DNA of 64,000 nucleotides from assembly GCA_910585595.1 (NCBI GenBank), contig CAJUET010000003.1:40135-104134 (forward strand). The letters are read 5' to 3'. The notes under the pieces are model-generated. The model had not been told where the DNA came from and searched no databases. It saw only the letters and a program-made list of their open reading frames with translations. Both the position numbers and the translations under genes were made by a program. Positions 51,214 through 59,653 of this stretch are shown here, piece by piece. The DNA comes from an uncultured Christensenella sp. Its GTDB lineage: Bacteria; Bacillota; Clostridia; Christensenellales; Borkfalkiaceae. Each line of letters opens with the position of its first letter. Within the stretch, counting starts at the first letter, position 1.

Positions 51214-54170
51214 AAATTTGAAATCGATCCGATACCTGCGTTGACGTCCAAACGAAGCAACTCTTTTTCGAGCGCTTCACCGCCGTTGCGGTAATGCACG
51301 ATACCCGTTTGGGAAACGACCATGTTCTGACGTATTTTGTCGTTGCCGATAAACCTCATATTGGAAGGCGCATATTCGGACTTGACAACATTTTTGATAT
51401 ACTTCGTGATCTCGGTATCGTTATTACCGACTGCCGTAACCGTAAACGTCTTGTGCGCCGCAACCGTCTTTCCGTCGACCGTCGCCGACATTTTCAGCGT
51501 GATCTCGCCGTTCGCCTTATAGGCGTTATCGTTCACCACAACATAATTCTGTCCGTTTACCGTTTCAATAGAAACCGTACCGCCGTCCTTCAAGTCGGAA
51601 GTTGCGGCAACCTCGAAGCTGACGTTTTCCGCCGCGATCTGCTCCGAAGCGACAGCGTCTGTTGTCACGTCGTAATAGAGCATCAAGCCCGTACTGGGAA
51701 TCAGTCCGCCGTACGTTCCGCCGAAGGGGTCTTCGCCGAGAACAGGCGCATTCAAATCGCTTACGAAGGATACGGGAATACTGAGTTCCACCTTTTTATC
51801 CGCAGTCTTGTGCGTAAATACGATTTTGTAGATAACGGTATTCGGTTCGTTCAGCGAAACCGTGACCGCCGTCCCGACCGAAGCCTTCCCGATCGTAGCA
51901 TCCTCAATATCCGCTTCATACGAAATATCGTAAGCTTCTGCATAACCCGTTACCGTATACGCGATATCCTGATCGGATCCGGAAACTAGGCGTATCCAGC
52001 CGTTCGTCATCAGATTTCCGTCGATCGAAAGTTCAACATTCGCCGCAATAGCCGTAACCGTTACGTCGGATTGCGTGCTCGCGCCCTCTGCGGTAAGCAC
52101 GGTCAGTCTTATCCGATAGATTCCCGCGACTTTGGGCGTAAATGTTTTCGCGTCCTCGTTCCACTCGTAATCGTTCGGATCGGCGTTTTCGAAGTTCGAG
52201 CCGTTCTTTGTGAATATTTCGAACTTTTCGTCCTTTTTGGTCGCGCCTTCCCCGTAACCGACATTTACCGTCAGCGTCGTTGCACTGCCCTCTTCCACGG
52301 TCGCGTTCATCGCTGTGAAAGAAACCTCGGGCACCGCCGCAGACGAATTTCTTACGATAAACGTAGCGGATCTCGTAACGGTATATCCGTTGCGCTCCGC
52401 CGTTACTTCGATCACATAAATGCCCGCCGCGCTCAGCGTAACTTTTTTGCTTTCTTCTTCATAGGCGTTTTCAATCGCAACCCCGTCTTGTTTTACGGTA
52501 ACGCTGACCTTACTCTCTGCGTCCACCGTAAAAGAAACCGTCGTTTCCGCCGTAGCGCCCTCTCCGCCCGTCAGTTCCGCGACGGCGGGATCGAGCGTAA
52601 TCTCACTTAATTCCGGCTCTGCAAGTGTAATTGCGATCTGAACGGAACGGGAAACGGATTTTCCGTTAAGGCTCGTTGCCGTTACTGTAACCTCAAACGT
52701 GCCCGCCGTATTGAACACGATCGTATTATTTTCTTCATCATAAACGTAATCGCTTGATTCCGCCGCAGTGCCGTCTTTCGTTACGCTTACGGAAACGGTT
52801 GAAAAACTGTCTTTTGTATAAGAGAGCGTAAGCAATTCTTTGGTGTCGGCGGTATTGACGGGCTCGCCGTCATTTAAAATCTCTAAATCTTCAAGTGAAG
52901 GAGCGATATAGAACTTTGCGTTACAGCCAACGAATTCCTCCGCTTCCATAACCACTCCGTCTTTCAGCATGACGGTTTGGAGCATACCGCAGTTATCGAA
53001 CGCCCCCGCCTTAACAATACCGCCTAAAACGGTGAGTTCGGTCAGCGATTTGGGGATATAATAGGTAACGCCGTTTTGTTCGACTGCCGCAACGTTTGCG
53101 TTTTCTCCCTCCGTTACTCCGTAGGCGTTCGTCCCGAATGCAAAGCCGAAAGCAGTACGGGATACTTCAAGCGGGTGAATATCCTGCCCTACAAAGGGAA
53201 GCGTCAGCGTCTGAAGGGCGGTACATCCGCCGAACCAACTGCCCGTGGTATATTCGATATTCGCCAAAATTGTTGCGTTCGTAAGCGCCGTACAGTCTTC
53301 GAACGCGTAGGAAAACAATGTGGTAACGCTTTCAGGCACGGTCACATCGGTAAGTCCCGTTCCCTTGAACGCCTTTAACCCGATATAGTTTACCGTATCC
53401 GGAATAGTGACCGAGGTCAGCGCTTTGCAGTTTGCAAACGCCTGCGTACCGATTCTCGTCGTGCCTGCGGCGAATTCGATGCCCGTAAGTTTCTCGCAAT
53501 TCAGGAAAAGATTCTCTCCGATCACGGTAATTGCCGAAGGCATCGTGACCGTTCCCGTAAGCGATCTACAGCCGTTGAACGTCTGATTTCCGAGTTGCTG
53601 CAACGCGCCCGGAAGTTCGATCCCCGTCAACGACTCGCAGTTCTGAAACGCATAGTCCCCGATATACCGAACCGAATCGGGAAGCGTAATGCTTTTAAGG
53701 TATTTTGCGCCGTTGAATCCGTTCTCCGCGATCCTTCTTACCTGTTTGCCCTCGTATTCTTTGGGGATCTCCAAGCTCGTAAAAGTCTTATCCGCCAAAG
53801 CGGCTTGATTTACGCTTACCGTGTACTCGTTTCCGGACAAAGTGTAAATAAGTCTTGCGGAAGGATCGACGTATCCGCAATCGCAAACTCCGTTCACAAA
53901 CTCATGCTCCGCCTCGTCCTTCTTGCTTTCGCAGACGGAACATATTTGCCAATGCTTTGTTTCATTAAAATCGTCCGTGAAGGTATGCGGGGCTTTATCC
54001 TTGATTTCCTCCGTGTGTTTGCAGGTCGCCGCATGCCAGTGGAAATCGGCGTCGTTCGACCAAACGGTAGCGAACGTATGAGTGTGTTCCCCTCCGCACG
54101 CTGCAAGACACGCAACCGTACCTACCACCGCAGGTAAAATCGCCAATCCGATTTTTAAAGATTTTCTCAT
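51186..54170 (-). CDS. BspA-like leucine-rich-repeat surface lipoprotein
   Basis: 994 residues ending shortly after a candidate frameshift site. The signal peptide has lipobox LAAC (Cys25). Next come two His/Cys motifs (HTHTFATVW, CSVCESKK, CDCGYVD) suggesting a small metal-binding region, then BspA-type LRRs (about 125-330, units such as ALTSVTIPDTVNYIGLKAF). Several Ig-like beta domains follow (VSVSVTKDG, KVSVTVKQDG). Likely a surface adhesin or polysaccharide binder working with the neighbouring GH43. The zero frame stops at 51186 inside an expected C-terminal domain. Confidence 0.82.
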   Translation of the reverse strand: MRKSLKIGLAILPAVVGTVACLAACGGEHTHTFATVWSNDADFHWHAATCKHTEEIKDKAPHTFTDDFNETKHWQICSVCESKKDEAEHEFVNGVCDCGYVDPSARLIYTLSGNEYTVSVNQAALADKTFTSLEIPKEYEGKQVRRIAENGFNGAKYLKSITLPDSVRYIGDYAFQNCESLTGIELPGALQQLGNQTFNGCRSLTGTVTMPSAITVIGENLFLNCEKLTGIEFAAGTTRIGTQAFANCKALTSVTIPDTVNYIGLKAFKGTGLTDVTVPESVTTLFSYAFEDCTALTNATILANIEYTTGSWFGGCTALQTLTLPFVGQDIHPLEVSRTAFGFAFGTNAYGVTEGENANVAAVEQNGVTYYIPKSLTELTVLGGIVKAGAFDNCGMLQTVMLKDGVVMEAEEFVGCNAKFYIAPSLEDLEILNDGEPVNTADTKELLTLSYTKDSFSTVSVSVTKDGTAAESSDYVYDEENNTIVFNTAGTFEVTVTATSLNGKSVSRSVQIAITLAEPELSEITLDPAVAELTGGEGATAETTVSFTVDAESKVSVTVKQDGVAIENAYEEESKKVTLSAAGIYVIEVTAERNGYTVTRSATFIVRNSSAAVPEVSFTAMNATVEEGSATTLTVNVGYGEGATKKDEKFEIFTKNGSNFENADPNDYEWNEDAKTFTPKVAGIYRIRLTVLTAEGASTQSDVTVTAIAANVELSIDGNLMTNGWIRLVSGSDQDIAYTVTGYAEAYDISYEADIEDATIGKASVGTAVTVSLNEPNTVIYKIVFTHKTADKKVELSIPVSFVSDLNAPVLGEDPFGGTYGGLIPSTGLMLYYDVTTDAVASEQIAAENVSFEVAATSDLKDGGTVSIETVNGQNYVVVNDNAYKANGEITLKMSATVDGKTVAAHKTFTVTAVGNNDTEITKYIKNVVKSEYAPSNMRFIGNDKIRQNMVVSQTGIVHYRNGGEALEKELLRLDVNAGIGSISNLPYCKTTTI
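51213..51219 (-). other. Candidate -1 frameshift heptamer A AAT TTA
   Basis: On the minus strand, AAATTTA lies exactly in the X XXY YYZ register of the upstream reading frame (codons TCA AAT TTA), eight codons before its TGA. Slipping back one base leads into the ORF that completes the beta-sandwich. The same heptamer is the gag-pol slip site of Rous sarcoma virus. No convincing downstream stem was identified by eye. Confidence 0.4.
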
Positions 54171-54188
54171 AATTTCTCCTTGATCCCC

Positions 54189-56009
54189 TTAACCCATGAC
54201 CTTATTGTAATTGTCTTTTACTTCTTCCGCCGTCATACCCCAATTATGGATCTTAAACCCGTCGAGTGCAAAATCGGAATATTCTCCTCCGCCCCATTGC
54301 GCTCTGCCGAGATAGATCGTAGGCGTTTCGCCCAGGATATCCGTTAAAAGAGGTCCGCCCTGCGTTTTGATCAATTCGCCGTTGACATAGATCGCCGTCT
54401 TTTTCAAACCGAATACGATCGTAAGATGCTTCCATTCTCCTTGGGCAACCTGCGCCTGTGCGCACGGCGCTCTGCCGCCCGTGTTCTTCCACCTCTGTGC
54501 CGTAATTCCCTGGTATCCGCTGTCGCCCCAGATGAGACCGACGTAAACTTCTTTGTTTCCGTTATCGTTCCAATTCAGCGCCCTTCCGTCGGGAGCGGCG
54601 TACATGACCCAGCTCCTGCCGTTGAACTTCGCCGCGAACGATACGGTAAAGCCGTCCAATCCCGCAAGCGCGCTTCCGTCGATCTCGATATAATCGTTGC
54701 CGTCAAGTCTGACCGCTTTTCCGCCGTTCATGCCCGCTTCGTAAGTAAGCGTGCCGTATTCCGTCGCCGTCCCCACCGTATATTCAAGGTTTTCGTCGCC
54801 GTCCGCGCCCGAAACGTTCATCGAGAACACTTCCTTATGCTCGCGTTCGTCCTCTTCGAGTTTTATATTGTATTTTTCGCAGAGCGCGTCGTACTCGCTC
54901 TTAGTTAAAGACATGAATGCGCCGTGGCGGCCGTGCGAATCGAAATTGATATCCGCAGCCCTTGTAAATTCACCCTTTGCAATATCGTTTGTAATAAACG
55001 GCGTATAGCCCGCTCCGCCGTAATCGTCGAGCATCAGACACCACTGATCGGTCCCGTTCGTATCCTTTTCATTCAGCTTGAAAATGGAAGGTCCCTCAAA
55101 ACCGGCGGCTTGCGACCAGTGCTTTCCGTCGATTTTATAGGTCGAAACCATTTCCCATTCGCCGCTCAAAGACTTGCACTTTTCCATAAAGATCGTCTTT
55201 GAACCGTAGTTTGCGTTGTAAATATCGTCGCCCGTATTCGTTTCGATCTTGGTAAAGCGGTAATAGGTATCCCCTTCCTTAATAATGGAAGCGTCGATGG
55301 TCTTTTGCTCGCTCTGAATATAAATTTCAGGCTCGGTAAAGGTTACAAAGTCCGTCGTGTAGCTTCTGTAAACGTGGTGCGTCCAATACATACCTGTTTC
55401 CCAGCTTCCGCCGTTGTTCCAAGACTTATTCGCAAGCACGGACCAGAATACCATGTAGGCTTCCTTCTCATCGTCCCATACTGCTTCGGGAGCCCAGGTG
55501 CAGGTCGCGTTGGGCGCGGCGATCTCCACCATGCGCGGCTCGCCCAATTCCGTTAAATCGTCCGTATCCCAAACGATAATGTTGTGGCTGCCGTCCGATT
55601 GAGAAGCGCCCCAGTTTCCGTTTATGTTATAAATGGAAAGATCGGTCGCGATAATGTAGTAACCAGAACCGTCGTGCTTGCGCAAAATATACGGATCGCG
55701 GATACCGCCCTGGCTTCCGAGGGGCGCAGACGGCGTGATCGACGAAACGGGAGCGCCGTTATTTAAGATGTACCAATCCTTTGCGTCGGGCGAAATCGAA
55801 AAATGCAACTGTTCGTCGCTTTCCGCACTCTCCGTATTGATAAAGTGCACATAAAGATAACCGCCCATTTCTCCGCCGCGTTGCGCGATAGCGTCCCGCG
55901 CCGGAGATTCCGCAACCGCCTGCTCTGTTTTCGCCGTCCCGTAAGAGACGAGCGACAAACCGAGCGTAAGCGCCATTGCCGCCGATAAAACCTTACTTGC
56001 TTTTTTCAC
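54189..56009 (-). CDS. Secreted GH43-like glycosidase with LamG-type module
   Basis: 606 residues starting with GTG behind GGGAGGG. A signal peptide (about 1-34) is followed by a five-blade propeller domain with GYLYVHF, GGIRDPYILR (catalytic base region), CTWAPEAVWD and GFEGPSIFK (catalytic acid region), as in GH43 enzymes. A C-terminal concanavalin-like module (about 400-606; VSFAAKFNGRSW, HLTIVFGLKKTAIYVNGEL) probably binds sugar. No anchor is seen, so it is secreted or held by the neighbouring surface protein. First gene of the locus. Arabinofuranosidase or exo-galactanase activity is possible; the sequence does not decide. Confidence 0.87.
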   Translation of the reverse strand: MKKASKVLSAAMALTLGLSLVSYGTAKTEQAVAESPARDAIAQRGGEMGGYLYVHFINTESAESDEQLHFSISPDAKDWYILNNGAPVSSITPSAPLGSQGGIRDPYILRKHDGSGYYIIATDLSIYNINGNWGASQSDGSHNIIVWDTDDLTELGEPRMVEIAAPNATCTWAPEAVWDDEKEAYMVFWSVLANKSWNNGGSWETGMYWTHHVYRSYTTDFVTFTEPEIYIQSEQKTIDASIIKEGDTYYRFTKIETNTGDDIYNANYGSKTIFMEKCKSLSGEWEMVSTYKIDGKHWSQAAGFEGPSIFKLNEKDTNGTDQWCLMLDDYGGAGYTPFITNDIAKGEFTRAADINFDSHGRHGAFMSLTKSEYDALCEKYNIKLEEDEREHKEVFSMNVSGADGDENLEYTVGTATEYGTLTYEAGMNGGKAVRLDGNDYIEIDGSALAGLDGFTVSFAAKFNGRSWVMYAAPDGRALNWNDNGNKEVYVGLIWGDSGYQGITAQRWKNTGGRAPCAQAQVAQGEWKHLTIVFGLKKTAIYVNGELIKTQGGPLLTDILGETPTIYLGRAQWGGGEYSDFALDGFKIHNWGMTAEEVKDNYNKVMG

Positions 56010-56104
56010 TGATTTTCCCTCCCTATCCTTATTATCCGATCCCCTCGGATCTCCTTATCCTTACCCGATTAAATGTTTTTATGTAAGCAGTGTTGCTTAC
56101 ATAG

Positions 56105-56131
56105 CGAACGGGCGCGCCCGTTCGAAGTTTT
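56105..56131. promoter_or_regulatory. 20-bp perfect GC-rich palindrome in the polysaccharide-locus leader
   Basis: CGAACGGGCGCGCCCGTTCG (56105-56124) is fully self-complementary. On the plus strand AAGTTTTTTT follows, so it can act as a plus-strand terminator. On the minus strand it lies in the 5' leader of the GH43 gene, with a second hairpin, ATGTAAGCA / TGCTTACAT (56081-56102), just after it. Confidence 0.6.
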
Positions 56132-56145
56132 TTTGGAATTAACGC

Positions 56146-56159
56146 CGTAATCGATTACG
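56146..56159. promoter_or_regulatory. LacI-type operator-like palindrome
   Basis: CGTAATCGATTACG is a 14-bp palindrome with the central CG typical of LacI-family and CcpA-like sites. It covers the -10 region (CGTAAT) of a possible minus-strand promoter whose -35 TTGACA lies at 56178-56183 (18-bp spacing). Confidence 0.5.
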
Positions 56160-56206
56160 CAAACCCATTCTTGCGGATGTCAAATATTAAGCTTATTAGC
56201 TTATCT

Positions 56207-56235
56207 ATTATAACACTTTACATTTCACAATTCAA
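56207..56235 (-). promoter_or_regulatory. Main promoter candidate of the polysaccharide locus
   Basis: On the minus strand, -35 TTGAAT (56230-56235), 17-bp spacer, perfect -10 TATAAT (56207-56212). It would give a leader of about 190 nt containing the operator-like palindrome and hairpins. Confidence 0.65.
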
Positions 56236-56418
56236 TCTGAAATTTTTGTTCAATGTTAATATTCTCCATATTATTTCCGTTTTTAAATTTGATTTTTTTA
56301 CATATTTTTGAATTTTTTTATAATATAATGAAATTTAATACTTATTTTTTGAAAATTTATTTTTGCCGCATTTATAAAAAAGAATATTTTCTCCATGAAA
56401 ATTTTGTTTATAATTAAA

Positions 56419-56445
56419 GAGTTTTGTTAAATTTTAACAAAACTC
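56419..56445. repeat. 27-nt inverted repeat
   Basis: GAGTTTTGTTAAA (56419-56431) and its exact complement (56433-56445) are separated by one base. It lies in the AT-rich region with no T run directly after it; role unknown, possibly a protein-binding site. Confidence 0.6.
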
Positions 56446-56705
56446 CCGACTTGTTTTTATATTATTCATTTTTTGTTGATATGCGAAATATTATAAAATC
56501 AAAAATAGCCTGTACCGTACAGTGCGCGAACGCCGCTTTCCCGCATGTCATTTGTTAAGCAGCCGAAGGCGACTTTATTACACTTTTTTAAAATGTTTTT
56601 GCGATCAAAAGACAAAATTCCAACTGCTTTTATTTCTTTCGACAAAATTCGACAAAAGTAGTGGGTATTCTACAAAATAACCCCCTTAAAAACGCGATCA
56701 TTTGC

Positions 56706-56734
56706 TTGCGCTAAAATTCGACAAAAGTTATAAT
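56706..56734 (+). promoter_or_regulatory. Promoter of LPNG copy 2
   Basis: -35 TTGCGC (56706-56711), 17-bp spacer, perfect -10 TATAAT (56729-56734). The spacer contains TTCGACAAAA, which also occurs twice in tandem at about 56,638-56,657. As at copy 1, TTGCTTGC directly precedes the core promoter. Confidence 0.7.
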
Positions 56735-56788
56735 ATAAATACGCTGATCCGTTTGCACGGATGAGAATACGTTCAGGGAGGAAAGTTT

Positions 56789-56989
56789 ATGGAATGCACA
56801 ATTATTAAGACTGACGACGAATTGCTCAAAGAGGAACCCCACGTCAAAGCAGAAAGCTTACTTGAAGAAATTCTGCCGTTTTTAAAGGAATATTTTATCG
56901 GAGAAATATCCTTTGACGGGCAAGCTGTTTTCTACCGATTGCCGAACGGACAGCAATTCAAAATCACGGCACAAGCCGTCAGAAAATAA
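56789..56989 (+). CDS. Small LPNG-motif protein, copy 2
   Basis: A 66-residue protein of unknown function, paralogous to the 71-residue protein at 20841-21056. The N-terminus is acidic and helical (LLKEEPHVKAESLLEEIL); the C-terminal part FIGEISFDGQAVFYRLPNG then QQFKITAQAV aligns with copy 1. The start has GGGAGGAAAG upstream. It is monocistronic with its own promoter and terminator; no regulator gene lies next to it. Confidence 0.75.
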   Translation: MECTIIKTDDELLKEEPHVKAESLLEEILPFLKEYFIGEISFDGQAVFYRLPNGQQFKITAQAVRK

Positions 56990-57003
56990 TTAATATAAGT
57001 AAA

Positions 57004-57029
57004 AACCACTTGTAAAAAGTGGTTTTTTG
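57004..57029 (+). terminator. Terminator of LPNG copy 2
   Basis: AACCACTT (57004-57011) pairs with AAGTGGTT (57017-57024), followed by a T run. Confidence 0.85.
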
Positions 57030-57065
57030 TTATAAAGCGTGATTCTTACAACGGACTGCAAAAAA

Positions 57066-58385
57066 TCATTCCCCGAAGAATTCACGATAGACGGCGCGGA
57101 CGGTACGCTCGTAATCTTCGCCGTCTACGCCTACGATTATATTCAACTCCGAAGAGCCCTGGTCGATCATTCTCACGTTCACGCCCGAAGCCGCGATCGC
57201 CGAAAAAAGTCTTGCGCTCGTACCCACGTTTCTGCTCATGCCGTGACCCACAACAGCCAAAAGCGCGATATCGTCGAACACGCGCAAATGGTCGGGACGA
57301 ACGGTTTGTTTGATGTCGGCGCAAAGTTTAGCCAAAACGCCGCCGTCCAGAAGCGAACTGTCGATGATAAGCGACATCGTATCGATTCCGGAAGGGATAT
57401 GTTCAAAGGAAATGCCGTACTCCAAAAGCACGGAAAGCACGCGTTGCGTAAAGCCGATCTCCGCGTTCATGAGCGATTTTTCAAGATAAATAACGGTAAA
57501 GTGCCGCTTCCCCGCAATGCCCGTGACCGTCTTGCCCGTGAAGCGGTATTTTTCCGCGGGCAGAATATCCGTGCCCTCGTCGTCGGGACGGAAGGTGTTT
57601 TTAATGCGTATGGGAATATTCGCTTCGCGCACGGGGAAAATCGCTTCGCTATGTAAAACGTTCGCGCCCATATAGGAGAGCTCCCTGAGCTCCTGATAGG
57701 AGAGCGCGGGGATCCGCGCGGGATTCTCTACGATCCGCGGATCGCAGGCGAGAAAACCGCTTACGTCCGTCCAGTTCTCGTATAAGTCCGCTCCCGCCGC
57801 GCGCGCCACGATCGCACCCGAAACGTCGCTCCCGCCGCGCGAAAAGGTCTTGACTTTTCCGTTCGGACAGGCGCCGTAAAACCCCGAAACCACTGCGCGG
57901 CGCTTCCCCCGTATCGCCTTTTTTACAAGGGCGAAGGTCTCCTTGTCGTTCAGTCTGCCGTCCTCGAAAAACCTGACCGTATCCCTTGCGTCGATAAAGG
58001 GTACGTTCAAAAGCCCCGCCATAATGCGCGCCGAGAGGTATTCTCCGCGGGAAGCCGTAAAGTCGCGGCTCTTCTCCGCTTCGATCTCCCGTTCGCATTC
58101 GTCGAGTACGGAATCAATATTAAAAGCGAGTCCGATTTCGCGCACGATTCCCGAAAAGCGGTCGCGCACCTTTGTAAACGCCGCGCGGAAATCCCCGCCC
58201 GCTTCGAGCGCGTCGTGCGCGGAGTACAACAGATCGGTCACTTTACTGTCGTTCCCGAATCGCTTGCCTGGCGCGGAGACCACCAAAAACCTACGGTCGG
58301 GATCGCCGTTCATAATATCCGCAACGCGGCGGAAATTCATTCCGTCCGACATGGAAGTGCCGCCGAACTTGCAAACCTTAATCAT
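57066..58385 (-). CDS. Aspartate kinase
   Basis: Phosphorylates aspartate, the entry to lysine, threonine, methionine and diaminopimelate synthesis. 439 residues from the ATG at 58385 (MIKVCKFGGTS, the kinase signature). Further landmarks are TASRGEYLSARIMA, FSRGGSDVSGAIVARA and two C-terminal ACT domains (SGIDTMSLIID; SGVNVRMIDQGSSELNIIV), so feedback inhibition is expected. The start overlaps the end of the DUF1015 gene by eight bases, which supports it over the upstream ATG and shows translational coupling. Confidence 0.95.
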   Translation of the reverse strand: MIKVCKFGGTSMSDGMNFRRVADIMNGDPDRRFLVVSAPGKRFGNDSKVTDLLYSAHDALEAGGDFRAAFTKVRDRFSGIVREIGLAFNIDSVLDECEREIEAEKSRDFTASRGEYLSARIMAGLLNVPFIDARDTVRFFEDGRLNDKETFALVKKAIRGKRRAVVSGFYGACPNGKVKTFSRGGSDVSGAIVARAAGADLYENWTDVSGFLACDPRIVENPARIPALSYQELRELSYMGANVLHSEAIFPVREANIPIRIKNTFRPDDEGTDILPAEKYRFTGKTVTGIAGKRHFTVIYLEKSLMNAEIGFTQRVLSVLLEYGISFEHIPSGIDTMSLIIDSSLLDGGVLAKLCADIKQTVRPDHLRVFDDIALLAVVGHGMSRNVGTSARLFSAIAASGVNVRMIDQGSSELNIIVGVDGEDYERTVRAVYREFFGE

Positions 58386-59532
58386 AGCTGATTTCCCTTG
58401 CCTCCACGTAGTAACGCGCGCCGTCCGCACCGCCTACGCACAAAGAATTCGCAGGAAAAACGCCGCCTTCCCCGACCTCTTTCAACAGGCTTTCTTTTTT
58501 GGGGCGCGGCATCAAAATGCCCGCAGAGCCCTCTTCTTCCGCAAACTTTTTTAAACGGTCTTCGCCGTGAACGTAACAAAGCTTTCCGCCGTCCGCCTTC
58601 AAAAATTGCGCGACCGCCTCGTCGACCGCCTGAATGTTCTCTTTCGAAAAAGCGATCTTCGGCACAAGGAGCGAACCGCTCTTTTCACACTTGAATTTCT
58701 TGGATATGAAATCGAGAAACGCCTCTTTTTCCGTCTCCTTAACAAGCCTGTGCACCGGTTGAATATCCACTGCGTCGTCGCTTAAATTGATAAATTCGGC
58801 AAGCAGGAAGCGCGCGGGGTGCCGCCCCATCTCCCCTTTCGTGATCCCTGCTTTGACCTTCTGCCAAAACACTTTGGCCGCCTCCGCCGCAGCAACGCCT
58901 TCGATCACGAAAAAATTCTGCATACGCGACAAAATACGCTCCGCCGTTTCTTCCGCGATCTCTTCGGGAAGGAAGTATCCCTTCAATGAACCGTTCTTGA
59001 TTTTATAATCGTAGAGCTTTTCCGGATCCTCTTTTTTAAGAGCGCCTATCGCTTTGTCCTTGGGATCGTCGTACAAAATCATAATATGCGGCATCTCGAC
59101 GGGAGCGTTTTCACGCTGTTTCAGATAAGCGCGGACGAGCTCCTCGTCCGCAGCCTGCAAAGCGCGCACCTGCCCTTCGCCGCCACCGTAAGAGTAGCAT
59201 TCCAAATCGATCGCGCCTACGATTCCGCGCCTCGTATAAGAAGCGGTTTTCCTCTCCGTTAAGACCCAGCCGCGCAAAAGTTTTTCCAGATAATCGTTTT
59301 CAAGCGCGGCGTACATCTCTTCCCGTATGCGTGCAAACTCTTCGTCGTCGTTTTCGCCGAGCCGAAATTCGGGCAGAATTAAATCGAGCGCGGAAGGGTC
59401 AGCTCCGCGCGCCGCGTTTTCGCTTTCCCAATAACTGCGCTCATTTCGATAGCGATCGCACGCGATCACACTCCAATTTGTCCGCTCCTTCCCGGGTACG
59501 AGAATACGCGGTATATAAAAACAATTCTTCAT
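58378..59532 (-). CDS. DUF1015-family protein
   Basis: A 384-residue protein of the DUF1015 family (function unknown; some members have been annotated as SpoVR-like or putative kinases without proof). Family-like segments are PRILVPGKER near the N-terminus, LIADG-like YDDPKDKAIGAL, and HPARFLLAEFINLSDDAVDIQPVHRLV. The start ATG at 59532 overlaps the stop of the 37-codon membrane-peptide gene (ATGA). It lies between cdaA and aspartate kinase in one coupled unit. Confidence 0.8.
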   Translation of the reverse strand: MKNCFYIPRILVPGKERTNWSVIACDRYRNERSYWESENAARGADPSALDLILPEFRLGENDDEEFARIREEMYAALENDYLEKLLRGWVLTERKTASYTRRGIVGAIDLECYSYGGGEGQVRALQAADEELVRAYLKQRENAPVEMPHIMILYDDPKDKAIGALKKEDPEKLYDYKIKNGSLKGYFLPEEIAEETAERILSRMQNFFVIEGVAAAEAAKVFWQKVKAGITKGEMGRHPARFLLAEFINLSDDAVDIQPVHRLVKETEKEAFLDFISKKFKCEKSGSLLVPKIAFSKENIQAVDEAVAQFLKADGGKLCYVHGEDRLKKFAEEEGSAGILMPRPKKESLLKEVGEGGVFPANSLCVGGADGARYYVEAREISYD

Positions 59533-59642
59533 ACCGACGCTGCGCCGACGACAACAGCAATGATAAACGCAAGCCCTATGGCGCACAGCTTTAAAACAAT
59601 ATTCTTCGTGAACAAATTCTTAATGAATTCTTTGAATTTCAT
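59529..59642 (-). CDS. 37-residue membrane peptide resembling the CdaR N-terminus
   Basis: A 37-codon ORF beginning with ATG at 59642, with AAGGGG seven bases upstream, 11 bp after the cdaA stop. It encodes a basic start (MKFKEFIKNLFTKN) and one membrane helix (IVLKLCAIGLAFIIAVVV). In Firmicutes, cdaA is normally followed by cdaR (YbbR), whose N-terminus has this form but continues into several extracellular YbbR domains; here the protein ends after the helix. Its stop overlaps the DUF1015 start by ATGA. Reality as a gene is supported by RBS, spacing and coupling; CdaR relation is inference. Confidence 0.65.
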   Translation of the reverse strand: MKFKEFIKNLFTKNIVLKLCAIGLAFIIAVVVGAASV

Positions 59643-59653
59643 TTTTTACCCCT

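Larger units (their letters stand above)
56010..56788. other. AT-rich regulatory region between the polysaccharide locus and the LPNG copy 2 gene
   Basis: No protein gene or RNA gene is recognised here. The left 230 bp hold the minus-strand promoters, a CGTAATCGATTACG operator-like palindrome and three leader hairpins (56081-56102, 56105-56124 and ATCCGA / TCGGAT near 56040-56056). The middle, about 56,240-56,500, is very A/T-rich with a 27-nt palindrome at 56419-56445. The right part has repeated TTCGACAAAA and the promoter of the small gene. The base composition differs sharply from the flanking genes. Confidence 0.6.
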
